Positions 27,777-36,077 of a stretch of 64,000 nt of DNA are shown here, in pieces; within the stretch, counting starts at the first letter, position 1, and every line of letters begins with the position of its first letter. The DNA lies in assembly GCA_002733645.1 (NCBI GenBank), contig NVWL01000015.1, forward strand, positions 20,930-84,929, read 5' to 3'. Origin of the DNA: Oceanobacter sp. (lineage in GTDB: Bacteria > Pseudomonadota > Gammaproteobacteria > Pseudomonadales > Oceanobacteraceae). The position numbers were made by a program, and so were the translations under genes. Under the pieces are notes generated by a model. It was given only the letters and a program-made list of their open reading frames with translations. It ran no database searches and was not told the origin of the DNA.

Positions 27777-29027
27777 ATGTCTAGCTTTGCCATGTTACAG
27801 CTCGCCAGCCCGATACTTACCGCCATAACAGAGCTTGGTTACGACACTCCGACGCCAATTCAAACTCAGGCGATTCCAGAGATTCTCGCAGGTAAAGACG
27901 TGTTGGCCGGCGCACAAACAGGCACAGGTAAGACCGCCGCCTTTGCCTTGCCATTACTGACTCGTTTAATGGAAGCACCAAGAGCACAGAGTAAACGCCC
28001 TTCTGCATTGATTTTGGCTCCGACTCGCGAACTGGCGGTTCAAGTCGCCACAAGCATCCAAGGCTATGCAGTAAATACAGAGTTACAGACCTTGGCTGTG
28101 TACGGTGGTGTTAGCCAAAATCCGCAAACCGATGCTCTCAACCAAGGCGTAGATATTTTAGTCGCGACGCCTGGCCGCCTGCTCGACCTACTCAATCAAC
28201 AAGCACTAGAACTCAGTGCTGTGCGTTGGCTGATTTTAGATGAAGCCGATCGTATGCTGGATCTCGGTTTTAAAGAAGAACTCATCCGGCTGCTCAAGCA
28301 GTTACCCAAAGAGCGCCAAACTCTGTTCTTCTCGGCCACCTTTCCGAAAACAGTGAAAGACCTCGCCTACAGCATGCTCAAGCAGCCTGAAGAAATCGCC
28401 GTCGCGGCTGAAAATGCCCCGATTGATAGCATCGAGCAGATTGTCTACAACATGGACAACAACAAAAAACGTGCGGCTCTGGCATGGCTGATTGGCTCTG
28501 GTAACTGGCAACAAGTATTAGTGTTCGTCCGTTCAAAACAACAAGCCGACGATTTAGCGAGCGAACTGAAAAAAGACGGCATTAAGTGCGATAGCCTGCA
28601 TGGCGACAAAAGCCAAGGGGCGCGAGCACGAGCATTAGAAGATTTCAAAAACGGCAAAGTACGTGCGCTGATCGCCACCGACGTCGCCGCCCGCGGCATC
28701 GACATACTCGAACTGCCTTGGGTCGTTAACTACGAACTCCCCTTCCAAGCGGAAGACTACGTACACCGTATTGGCCGCACCGGGCGTGCTGGCAACACAG
28801 GCAAAGCCATCAGCTTCGTCTCTCGCAAAGAAGAATACCTGTTAGCGGACATCGAAACTCTGATCAAACGCGTTTTACCCACCCAATGGCTGGTCGGCTT
28901 TGAGCCGAATTTTGATGAACCCGATGGCGGTGAAAATCACGGTCGTAATTTGCGTAAGCAGCGCCAAAAAGCCAAGAAGAAGGCAAAAGCGCAGGCAACT
29001 TATGGGATCAAGAAGTCGCGCACATAA
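27777..29027 (+). CDS. DEAD-box ATP-dependent RNA helicase (RhlE-like)
   Basis: A 416-residue DEAD-box helicase. The Q motif GYDTPTPIQTQAIP is at about 20-33, Walker A AQTGTGKT near 45-52, PTRELAVQ, TPGR, DEAD near 155, and SAT. The C-terminal RecA domain has LHGDKSQGARARALEDF, ATDVAARGID and HRIGRTGRAG. A basic tail (RNLRKQRQKAKKKAKAQ) gives RNA affinity. The ATG at 27777 is chosen because the in-frame TTG at 27729 lies upstream of the likely -10 box. Role: RNA remodelling, ribosome assembly or mRNA decay. The exact paralogue (RhlE, SrmB) cannot be settled from motifs alone. Confidence 0.9.
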   Translation: MSSFAMLQLASPILTAITELGYDTPTPIQTQAIPEILAGKDVLAGAQTGTGKTAAFALPLLTRLMEAPRAQSKRPSALILAPTRELAVQVATSIQGYAVNTELQTLAVYGGVSQNPQTDALNQGVDILVATPGRLLDLLNQQALELSAVRWLILDEADRMLDLGFKEELIRLLKQLPKERQTLFFSATFPKTVKDLAYSMLKQPEEIAVAAENAPIDSIEQIVYNMDNNKKRAALAWLIGSGNWQQVLVFVRSKQQADDLASELKKDGIKCDSLHGDKSQGARARALEDFKNGKVRALIATDVAARGIDILELPWVVNYELPFQAEDYVHRIGRTGRAGNTGKAISFVSRKEEYLLADIETLIKRVLPTQWLVGFEPNFDEPDGGENHGRNLRKQRQKAKKKAKAQATYGIKKSRT

Positions 29028-29104
29028 GATTGGAAAGATGGAAGATAGCAAAACAGAGTGTTATTTTTGTTTAACAAAGCTAAACAGATACGGTAGGTGA
29101 CCCC

Positions 29105-29368
29105 ATGCTAGGCGTCCGACTCGATGAACAACTTGAAAATCGTTTAAGTGCTTTAGCGGCTAAAACTCAACGCTCGAAAAGCTTTTTAGCGCAAGAAGCA
29201 CTCATTCGCTATATCGATGAAGAAGAGCGCCAACAGCGTGAGAATGACCTCACAATTAAGCGCTGGGAGGAATATCAAGAAACCGGCGAAACAGTGAGCA
29301 ATGAGTCCATGACCAACTGGTTAGACTCCTGGGGTACCGATCAGGAAAAGCCACGCCCTGTGAAATAG
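29105..29368 (+). CDS. Ribbon-helix-helix (CopG/ParD-type) antitoxin
   Basis: An 87-residue antitoxin. The N-terminus LGVRLDEQLENRLSALAAKTQRSKSFLAQEALIRYIDEEE is a ribbon-helix-helix DNA-binding fold as in CopG/ParD. The C-terminal part, rich in Glu and Trp (IKRWEEYQETGETVSNESM), resembles toxin-binding tails. GTAGGTGA precedes the ATG. A ParE-type toxin frame follows directly. The antitoxin reads intact even though the toxin frame lacks a normal start. Confidence 0.85.
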   Translation: MLGVRLDEQLENRLSALAAKTQRSKSFLAQEALIRYIDEEERQQRENDLTIKRWEEYQETGETVSNESMTNWLDSWGTDQEKPRPVK

Positions 29369-29646
29369 TCTGGTTACCAAGTGCAACGTCAGATGTTGTC
29401 CGGCTTAGGGATTTTATAAAATCTGATAACCCTCGCGCAGCACAGCGTGCTGCTGAACGCATTATTGAAGGCATAAATATCCTGCAAGCTAATCCCGAAG
29501 CTGGTATGCCTGTAGAAAACCTAGTTGATTACAAAGACTTGGTACTAAGCTTTGGTGCCGGCGAGTACATCATAAGATACCGCCAAGAACTAGCAAATCG
29601 AGTAGTTATCGTTCGAGTACGACATAGCAAAGAAGAAGGTTTTTAA
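29362..29646 (+). CDS. ParE-type toxin frame without a canonical start codon (possibly inactive)
   Basis: The frame encodes EIVWLPSATSDVVRLRDFI, then NPRAAQRAAERIIEGINIL, NPEAGMPVENL, LSFGAGEYIIRYR and VVIVRVRHSKEEGF. That is a complete ParE/RelE-superfamily toxin body of about 94 residues. The codon where family members have their initiator is TGT (29359). No ATG, GTG or TTG occurs in frame between the stop at 29302 and this point; only CTG codons at 29317 and 29329, or ATA at 29365, are available. A GTG at 29360 is one base out of frame. So the toxin may be silenced by a small indel, or start at a rare codon coupled to the antitoxin, whose stop overlaps it. Confidence 0.65.
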   Translation, partial: EIVWLPSATSDVVRLRDFIKSDNPRAAQRAAERIIEGINILQANPEAGMPVENLVDYKDLVLSFGAGEYIIRYRQELANRVVIVRVRHSKEEGF

Positions 29647-29677
29647 GCTATTATTCAGCGCTACTCACCTATTAGAT

Positions 29678-30250
29678 CTACTCGCCTATGAGCGGCAACA
29701 CCCAGCTCGGTAACGCCACATCCGCACCAGCGGTAATCTGCCCATTAATAATGCTAATAACGCGTTTAAACGGATCATCCAAGCGACTGTTGTCCAACAT
29801 ATGGACTTCATCGCACAAGGGTATCGCTGCTTTTACGTTATCGAGAGTGCGGGGAATACGAGAGAGGATTTTATCCGTCGGGACATCATGCCCACCATCA
29901 ATCACACGCTGAGACACCCGCGCTTGGTTTAGATCTGTATCATCAACATGCAAAAAAACAAGAATAACGTGGTAGCCCGTGGCTTTCGCCGTGGCGATAA
30001 AATCGATTTTACTGACATGGGAAAAAACGGTTTCGAAGCAGAAACTATGACCTTGGCGTAGCTTATCGAATCGAAGCTCTTCGGCGATGCGCGCAGCTTT
30101 GTGACTATTATTTACCGGATCGTCGGGGAAGGCTTCTTTGGCGATGATATCCGCATTGATAAACGGCATCCCTTTGGGTTTGAGCATTTGCTCATAAAAG
30201 GTGCTTTTGCCAGATCCATTGCCACCTACCAGCATCCATAACTGTTTCAT
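29678..30250 (-). CDS. Zeta-toxin-like P-loop kinase
   Basis: A 190-residue P-loop kinase of the zeta-toxin/AAA_33 type. The Walker A GGNGSGKST is at residues 9-17, followed by NADIIAKEAFP, CFETVFSH and a lid region RVSQRVIDGGHDVPTDKILSRIPRTLDNVKAAIP with several Arg. Chromosomal zeta toxins phosphorylate UDP-N-acetylglucosamine and block wall synthesis. This shorter form is of the YwjB/zeta-like group whose substrate is less certain. Upstream, 60 bases away in the same direction, is a ParD-like antitoxin gene, giving a toxin-antitoxin-like pair. It converges with the CopG-ParE module. Confidence 0.75.
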   Translation of the reverse strand: MKQLWMLVGGNGSGKSTFYEQMLKPKGMPFINADIIAKEAFPDDPVNNSHKAARIAEELRFDKLRQGHSFCFETVFSHVSKIDFIATAKATGYHVILVFLHVDDTDLNQARVSQRVIDGGHDVPTDKILSRIPRTLDNVKAAIPLCDEVHMLDNSRLDDPFKRVISIINGQITAGADVALPSWVLPLIGE

Positions 30251-30310
30251 AACGTCTTATTGCGGCCTTAGTATTGGCGAATGTGAACAAAATAGTTTTT
30301 TTAAAAACGC

Positions 30311-30715
30311 TCATGCAAGCGGTTCAAATTGTCCATTGGTAAAACGACCGACAATCACAGTGCCATCGGGACTGACCTGCTCTAAACAACCAGGGTTCGA
30401 GGCCGATGACTGATAACGCACACTATTACTGGCAATTGCGTGTTCAATAGCACCTGATGAGCGCTTCTGATCTAGCTCCATGAACAATGCACTCGAATCT
30501 ACTACGACCGGTGTCGCCTCTTCAAACTTGATGGCTAACAAGCCCGCCTGGAGTTCAATCAGCTCCTGAGGGCTGAGTTTAGGAGCCACTAAGCGCCCAA
30601 TACCGGCCCAAAACTCCACTTGTTCTGCCGCGCTGCGCTTTAGCAGATCGCCTGCAAACTTAGCAGATTCCATCAATGATGCTTCAAGACGCACAGGGGA
30701 TTGAGCTTTCGCCAT
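30311..30715 (-). CDS. ParD-like antitoxin family protein
   Basis: A 134-residue protein. The N-terminal half SPVRLEASLMESAKFAGDLLKRSAAEQVEFWAGIGRLV is the ParD-like antitoxin fold (ribbon-helix-helix type) often found beside zeta-like kinases. The C-terminal half (PDGTVIVGRFTNGQFEPL) is a small beta domain that reads like a tag or toxin-binding part. The ATG at 30715 is preferred over one at 30751, because it starts with MAKAQSPVRL and has GAGGTTG upstream. First gene of a pair with the kinase. Confidence 0.75.
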   Translation of the reverse strand: MAKAQSPVRLEASLMESAKFAGDLLKRSAAEQVEFWAGIGRLVAPKLSPQELIELQAGLLAIKFEEATPVVVDSSALFMELDQKRSSGAIEHAIASNSVRYQSSASNPGCLEQVSPDGTVIVGRFTNGQFEPLA

Positions 30716-30898
30716 AATCACAACCTCATTTATCAAGTAAAACTGAATCAAGTATGAATCAAACGCATTGAAATCATTGTAGCAGATTGCTACAACACAT
30801 CAAGAGGCAGTCAAATCAGGCCTTGATGAACTTTTCTGTGTGTCGATAGTATATGGCGAGACTAAGTAACAGTGATTCAGAGCCGGTGGTCTCCTCCA

Positions 30899-33800
30899 TT
30901 AGTCATCATTGGAAAGCAGGCTCGCCAATGCTTTATCACTAAGTTCAACCAACTCTACAAGCTCTGCAAGTAAGTGCGAACATTCGACATCTACCACGTT
31001 ATTTTCTGTGATCGATTTAAACTGAACTTCTAGCTCCCTAGCACGTGCTGCCAGGCCAATGGCGCCCATCGTTCCTGCGGAACCCTTTAGTGTGTGTAAG
31101 GCCTTAGTACTCTCATTCCATTCTTTGTTCTGCCAACAGATAGCAATTTCATCAATTATTTTTTGCATTTCTTCCAAAAACATATCCCGCACTGTTTTGA
31201 AGAGTTGCTTGTTATTACTAAACCTTCGAAGCAGGGTTATTTCATCTTCAATCAACTGATCAGTGTTAGAACCCGGAAGATGCACTTTATCCATTATGAA
31301 TTCGCTCTTCACCGCCACGAGTACAGTGTTTACTAACTCTTCGAGATCGACGGGTTTACTAACATGACCATTCATTCCAGCCGCGGTGCAAGCCTCGCGA
31401 TCTTCTAACGACACATTAGCCGTCATTGCGATAATCGGTAAGTCACTCCAACGACTATCAGCGCGGATTCTTCGTGTGGCCTCCAACCCATCTATGTCGG
31501 GCATTTGTATATCCATAAGGACGAGATCATACTTACGAGTTTCCGCCATAATGCTATTAACACCTTCAATGCCTCCACTTGCCAAGTCGACACTAGCGCC
31601 TTCAGTCGTTAAGAGTTCATATGCAATTTCACGATTAATCATATTATCTTCAACCACTAGCAACTGCATACCTAATAGGCGCTGTTGACGCTCCTTATTT
31701 ACAAGAGCAGGTTTGTTCTGTTTATTTAGTACTCGCTCTACCGACTCAGATAACTGTAATGGGGTAATAGGCTTACTTAAAAAATCGCTATAAACTGGCT
31801 CATCCTCACCTAATTTATTATTAATTGTTGCCTGTGCATACGCGCTGATTATAATAATTTCTGGAGCATCATCTCTCAGTAGTTTAGTGACTGACTGCGC
31901 TACATCATGGCCATTTACATCTGGTAGTTGTAGATCCATCAAAACAACGTCGTAAGGCTCATTACTTTCGTAGGCGTCAACAATCATCTTTAACGCTATA
32001 TTACCGCTAATCGCTAAATCAACTCGCCACCCTAATTCAACCCCATTACGCTGTAGTACCTCAGCAGATATTCCATTATCTTCAACTATTAATACGCGAA
32101 TATCACTAATGGGGATAGCGCCAGCATCAAGGCCAGCCACAACAGGAAAATTCAGATCAAACCAAAATTTACTCCCACGCCCAAGCTCACTTTCAAGATG
32201 TAAACTTGCGCCCATTAATCCTGTTAACCGCTTACAAATAACCAAACCAAGGCCGGTTCCACCAAAGCGTCTACTGGTCGAAACTTCTGCTTGCGTGAAT
32301 CCATCAAAAATATGATTTTGATTTTCTTTTGAAATTCCAATACCGGTGTCTTCTATCGAGATACGTAAACAAACATTTTTTTGATCTTCGCTAATTTTTC
32401 GAACACGAACAATCACATAGCCCGACGAGGTAAACTTAAGTGCATTACCCGATAAATTAATCAGAACCTGCTGTAGCCGATTGCTGTCACCCAACAGTTG
32501 TTGTGGTAGAGAAAGGTCTACATCATATAAAACCTCTACCGACTTATCGCCTAAATTACCTGAAATGACGACACCTAGGTTACGTAATACCTCATCAACA
32601 CTAAATGGATGCAAATCAAGCTGTAATTTACCCGCTTCAATTTTTGAGTAATCAAGAACATCATTAAGTAAGCCAAGTAATGAGCCTGCAGCATTTTTAG
32701 ACTTAGAAATATAATCACGCTGTCTCTCGTCCAAGTTCGTATTTTGCATCAGCTGCAGCATTCCCAAAACCGCGTTCATTGGTGTACGGATCTCGTGACT
32801 CATATTGGCTAAAAAATTGGATTTTGCCGCGCTTGCTTCATCTGCTTTTTCTTTTGCGTGACGAAGAATGGCTTCTTGATGTATTTGCTCAGTAATATCT
32901 TGGTTAATCCCCGTTATTCGAATGACTTCATTATTTGCACCTAACTCAGCAACCGCTCGCCCTTTGATACTCCGTTCAGAGCTATCTGGTAAAAGTATAC
33001 GAAATACTAAATCGTATTCGCCGCGGCATTCTAATACCGCAGTTAGCGCTTCTTCTGCAGCAAGAATGTCATCAGGATGAACCCGCATGCGCCAGTGCTC
33101 ATACGCTACCCCAGTTTTCTTTAATGACAGTGGTTGTTGATACATTGAGAACATTCGATCATTCCACTGTAACTCATTAATACTAGGAGTCCATGACCAA
33201 ACGCCTAGCTCCGCTACATCCGCTGCCATTGCGAGCTGATTCATCGCAAACTCTATTGCTTCATGTTGCTTATGCTGCTCGCTAATATCTACCGCGATGC
33301 CAAGATACCCACTAATATCCCCATGAATATTGCGAATAACTGTGACCGATAAACTAACCAGTATTGTGCATCCATCCTTGCGTAGATACGTCCACTCTCG
33401 GCACTCTTGCCCTTCTTTGTCAGGTATAAAAGTAAATACGTTAAACCCTCCAACATCTCGGTGATATTGTTCGGATAAATCCTTTGATCGCAGTTCCAGT
33501 TCACTGGGTATATGAAAAATGGCTGGGCTTTGAATTCCCACAATTTCTTCTGCTTTATAACCCAGCATTTTTTCTGCACCCTTGTTGAACAAGGTAACAA
33601 TTCCATTGGTATCAGTAGAGATAATGGCAATCGTCGAAGCAGAGTCTAAGACACTTTTTAATAGAGTATTTACTGTGCGAACTTCAGTGGTACGTTCTTC
33701 AATTTGTCGTTCAAGATTACTATTTAAATTTATAATTTCCGCTTGAACAGATTTTTGAGTTGAAATGTCACGAATGGTTTCTGATAGACCAATGACTTCT

Positions 33801-35137
33801 TTTCCAGCATTACGTACAAGCGCAACAGAGATGGAAACATCTAATATTTGGCCGTCAGTTCCTATCCGCTTAGTTTCAATGGGCGAAAAAGTTTGCTTCT
33901 CAATAATGGCTTCTTCATACAATAGTTTCTCAAATCGCCATATTTCGCTAGGAACAATAAGTTCAGCCAATGAGTTTCCAATAGCTTCAGCGGCTGAAAG
34001 TCCAAACATCTTCTCTGCCGCACCATTCCAGCTAAACACCTTGCCATTAATATCTTGGCTAATAATCGCATCGGTAGAACTCTCAACGATACCTGCCAAA
34101 CGTGCTTGTTGAGCAAAGAACTCGGCTCGACGTTGTCGATTATTAATAAATAATGCCAACACAGCACTCACTAAGAAGCTAAGAAGACAACCAAAAAGGA
34201 ATACACTCTCTTTTGATGTTAGATTTAAGGAGTCGACAAAAGTAGAGTAAGCACCAAAACGGAACTCCCAAGTACGACCAAATACTTCACGTTCTATAAT
34301 GTATTCAGAAACCAAATTACCTTTGGCTAGATCAGTATTGTCGAAAAATTTAGTTTCCTTCCTTGGTGACGTTACATCTTTAAGTTCGGCAGCAAAATAC
34401 TCTGGACGTAATCGTAAATCAGTTAAAACTTCTTCAATGATCAGTGGGGCATAACTCCAGCCAAACCCTAGTCGTTCGCGCTCTTCTAGACTGTTAGGAG
34501 TACCTGAATTTTTATAGACTGGCAGCATAATCAGGAAAGACTGCAAGGGGTTACCAGTCGCCTGAACCAAGGTAATTGGTCCGGTTAACCGAACCTCTCC
34601 CGTTCTTAGCGATAATAAAGCTGCCTCTCGGCGATTGTGTTCGGAAGCAATATCCAACCCAATTGCTGCTTTATTAGTTGCAACTGGCTCGACGTATTGA
34701 ATGATAAAGCGTTCACCGTCATGCGGTGTTAACTGGCGAATGTTAAAGTCGGGCCAGTTATCCAGTGCTGCCTCTTTGATAAAATGTGCTTCATTAGCAA
34801 CAGGAACCCTGCGAATAAACCCAAATCCACGTGCGCCGGGGAACTCTGACTCTAAGTCACGAGTTTCACTGTATTGTTCAACTAACTCTCGACTCAAATT
34901 ACTTTGAGCCGTTGCAACCGTGCCACGTAACCCGCGTAAACCGTATTGGTAAAGCTCAACTCGCTCATAAATCTGCTGAATAAGATCTTGAGACTCTCGC
35001 GCTAGTACACTATCTATATGATTTTTATTCGATCTTTCAACGCTTACCGCCACCCAGTAACTGGCTAGCACCCCTACGATCAACGAAATCGCTGTCCATG
35101 CCCAAAGTAGACTGTTCCTGCGCCTGCCTATCGCCAT
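30899..35137 (-). CDS. Hybrid sensor histidine kinase (CHASE-PAS-HisKA-HATPase-REC-REC-HPt)
   Basis: A 1412-residue hybrid kinase. A membrane helix at about 10-30 is followed by a periplasmic CHASE domain (to about 300, with PGARGFGFIRRV and GLDIASEHNRREA) and a second helix near 313-335. Cytoplasmic PAS domains follow: about 345-460, 485-620 and 635-755. The HisKA box FLANMSHEIRTPMN carries His781. The ATPase N and G boxes follow (NLSGNALKFTSSG, DTGIGISKE, RFGGTGLGL). Two receiver domains have phospho-acceptors Asp1068 and Asp1209, and the HPt domain has His1348 (LHTLKGSAGTMGA). So the full phosphorelay, short of an output protein, is in one chain. No response regulator is adjacent. CHASE ligands are typically small molecules. 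Confidence 0.95.
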   Translation of the reverse strand: MAIGRRRNSLLWAWTAISLIVGVLASYWVAVSVERSNKNHIDSVLARESQDLIQQIYERVELYQYGLRGLRGTVATAQSNLSRELVEQYSETRDLESEFPGARGFGFIRRVPVANEAHFIKEAALDNWPDFNIRQLTPHDGERFIIQYVEPVATNKAAIGLDIASEHNRREAALLSLRTGEVRLTGPITLVQATGNPLQSFLIMLPVYKNSGTPNSLEERERLGFGWSYAPLIIEEVLTDLRLRPEYFAAELKDVTSPRKETKFFDNTDLAKGNLVSEYIIEREVFGRTWEFRFGAYSTFVDSLNLTSKESVFLFGCLLSFLVSAVLALFINNRQRRAEFFAQQARLAGIVESSTDAIISQDINGKVFSWNGAAEKMFGLSAAEAIGNSLAELIVPSEIWRFEKLLYEEAIIEKQTFSPIETKRIGTDGQILDVSISVALVRNAGKEVIGLSETIRDISTQKSVQAEIINLNSNLERQIEERTTEVRTVNTLLKSVLDSASTIAIISTDTNGIVTLFNKGAEKMLGYKAEEIVGIQSPAIFHIPSELELRSKDLSEQYHRDVGGFNVFTFIPDKEGQECREWTYLRKDGCTILVSLSVTVIRNIHGDISGYLGIAVDISEQHKQHEAIEFAMNQLAMAADVAELGVWSWTPSINELQWNDRMFSMYQQPLSLKKTGVAYEHWRMRVHPDDILAAEEALTAVLECRGEYDLVFRILLPDSSERSIKGRAVAELGANNEVIRITGINQDITEQIHQEAILRHAKEKADEASAAKSNFLANMSHEIRTPMNAVLGMLQLMQNTNLDERQRDYISKSKNAAGSLLGLLNDVLDYSKIEAGKLQLDLHPFSVDEVLRNLGVVISGNLGDKSVEVLYDVDLSLPQQLLGDSNRLQQVLINLSGNALKFTSSGYVIVRVRKISEDQKNVCLRISIEDTGIGISKENQNHIFDGFTQAEVSTSRRFGGTGLGLVICKRLTGLMGASLHLESELGRGSKFWFDLNFPVVAGLDAGAIPISDIRVLIVEDNGISAEVLQRNGVELGWRVDLAISGNIALKMIVDAYESNEPYDVVLMDLQLPDVNGHDVAQSVTKLLRDDAPEIIIISAYAQATINNKLGEDEPVYSDFLSKPITPLQLSESVERVLNKQNKPALVNKERQQRLLGMQLLVVEDNMINREIAYELLTTEGASVDLASGGIEGVNSIMAETRKYDLVLMDIQMPDIDGLEATRRIRADSRWSDLPIIAMTANVSLEDREACTAAGMNGHVSKPVDLEELVNTVLVAVKSEFIMDKVHLPGSNTDQLIEDEITLLRRFSNNKQLFKTVRDMFLEEMQKIIDEIAICWQNKEWNESTKALHTLKGSAGTMGAIGLAARARELEVQFKSITENNVVDVECSHLLAELVELVELSDKALASLLSNDD

Positions 35138-35259
35138 GCTGTCACCAAACCCATTTATGACTTATAAACCATAGTCATAAGCCTAGCTAAAGGGATCGAA
35201 ATGAACAGTTTGACGACGAGATTGTTTGAGAAAAGCTTAAAGGAGGGAGTTAAGATAGT

Positions 35260-35336
35260 TGGTCGGGATGACAGGATTTGAACCTGCGACCACTCGCCCC
35301 CCAGGCGAGTGCGCTACCAGACTGCGCCACATCCCG
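35260..35336 (-). tRNA. tRNA-Pro (anticodon GGG)
   Basis: A 77-base cloverleaf read on the minus strand, beginning CGGGATGTGGCGCAG and ending with an encoded CCA. The anticodon stem CTCGC/GCGAG encloses a loop with GGG. The T arm is GGTTCAAATCC. Acceptor ends CGGGATG/CATCCCG pair perfectly. It lies alone between the sensor kinase and the MerR gene. Confidence 0.97.
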
Positions 35337-35416
35337 ATATTACCCGCCAAAGCGAGTGAGTTGAGTATACTTAACTACTTGAAAAGATAAAGTTTTTTGA
35401 GCATCAGCGTATTTTT

Positions 35417-35776
35417 TTACTCTGGACGAAGCAGCTCTTCGAGTTCTTTCAACTCACGAATCATGTTTTTAACGAGGGCTTTATCCATAGCAACGGCGGT
35501 AGATTCTCCCGTTTCGGATAGCTTTTGACGCGCGCCACCAATGGTGTAGCCGTCTTGATAGAGCAAGGCTCGAATTTCACGGACAAGGATAACGTCCTGA
35601 CGCTGATAATAACGACGGTTTCCCGCACGCTTTACCGGTTTCAGTGTTGGAAATTCCTGTTCCCAGTATCGCAAAACATGGGGTTTTACATCGCACAACT
35701 CACTGACTTCACCGATGGTGAAATAGCGTTTTGTGGGAATGGGGGGAAGTTCGTTATTGTGGCTGGCTTCCAGCAT
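35417..35776 (-). CDS. MerR-family transcriptional regulator
   Basis: A 119-residue MerR-type regulator. The winged helix is [46 protein letters not shown] (residues 17-62). It is followed by the dimer helix ([18 protein letters not shown]). No metal- or drug-binding C-terminal domain is present. This small protein is conserved directly downstream of ihfA in many gammaproteobacteria; its target is unknown. Its start lies inside the end of ihfA (23-base overlap), so the two are translated from one message. Confidence 0.9.
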   Translation of the reverse strand: MLEASHNNELPPIPTKRYFTIGEVSELCDVKPHVLRYWEQEFPTLKPVKRAGNRRYYQRQDVILVREIRALLYQDGYTIGGARQKLSETGESTAVAMDKALVKNMIRELKELEELLRPE

Positions 35777-36059
35777 AGGCCTCGACCCGAATCTTAAGCT
35801 TCTGCCCTGGTTTGAACGTCACAACACGGCGCGCAGAGATAGGAATCTCTTCACCTGTCTTTGGGTTCCTACCCGGGCGTTGGCGTTTATCTCGCAGGTC
35901 GAAGTTACCAAACCCTGATAACTTCACCTGTTCATTTCGGCTGAGACTGTCGCGGATTTCATCAAAAAAGATGTCAACCATGTCTTTGGCCTCACGCTTG
36001 TTGAGGCCTAAATCATCAAACAGTTTTTCTGCCAGTTCTGCTTTGGTCAAGGCGGTCAT
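35754..36059 (-). CDS. ihfA: Integration host factor subunit alpha
   Basis: A 101-residue IHF alpha subunit, a DNA-bending nucleoid protein that works as a heterodimer with IhfB. It has [31 protein letters not shown], then the [30 protein letters not shown] arm that inserts into the minor groove with its conserved Pro, and [13 protein letters not shown]. It follows pheT by 18 bases, as in E. coli. IHF is also the host factor needed for spacer uptake in type I-E systems; an IHF-like site occurs in the CRISPR leader of this window. Confidence 0.97.
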   Translation of the reverse strand: MTALTKAELAEKLFDDLGLNKREAKDMVDIFFDEIRDSLSRNEQVKLSGFGNFDLRDKRQRPGRNPKTGEEIPISARRVVTFKPGQKLKIRVEAYAGSQPQ

Positions 36060-36077
36060 TTTAACCCCTTAGGCATC

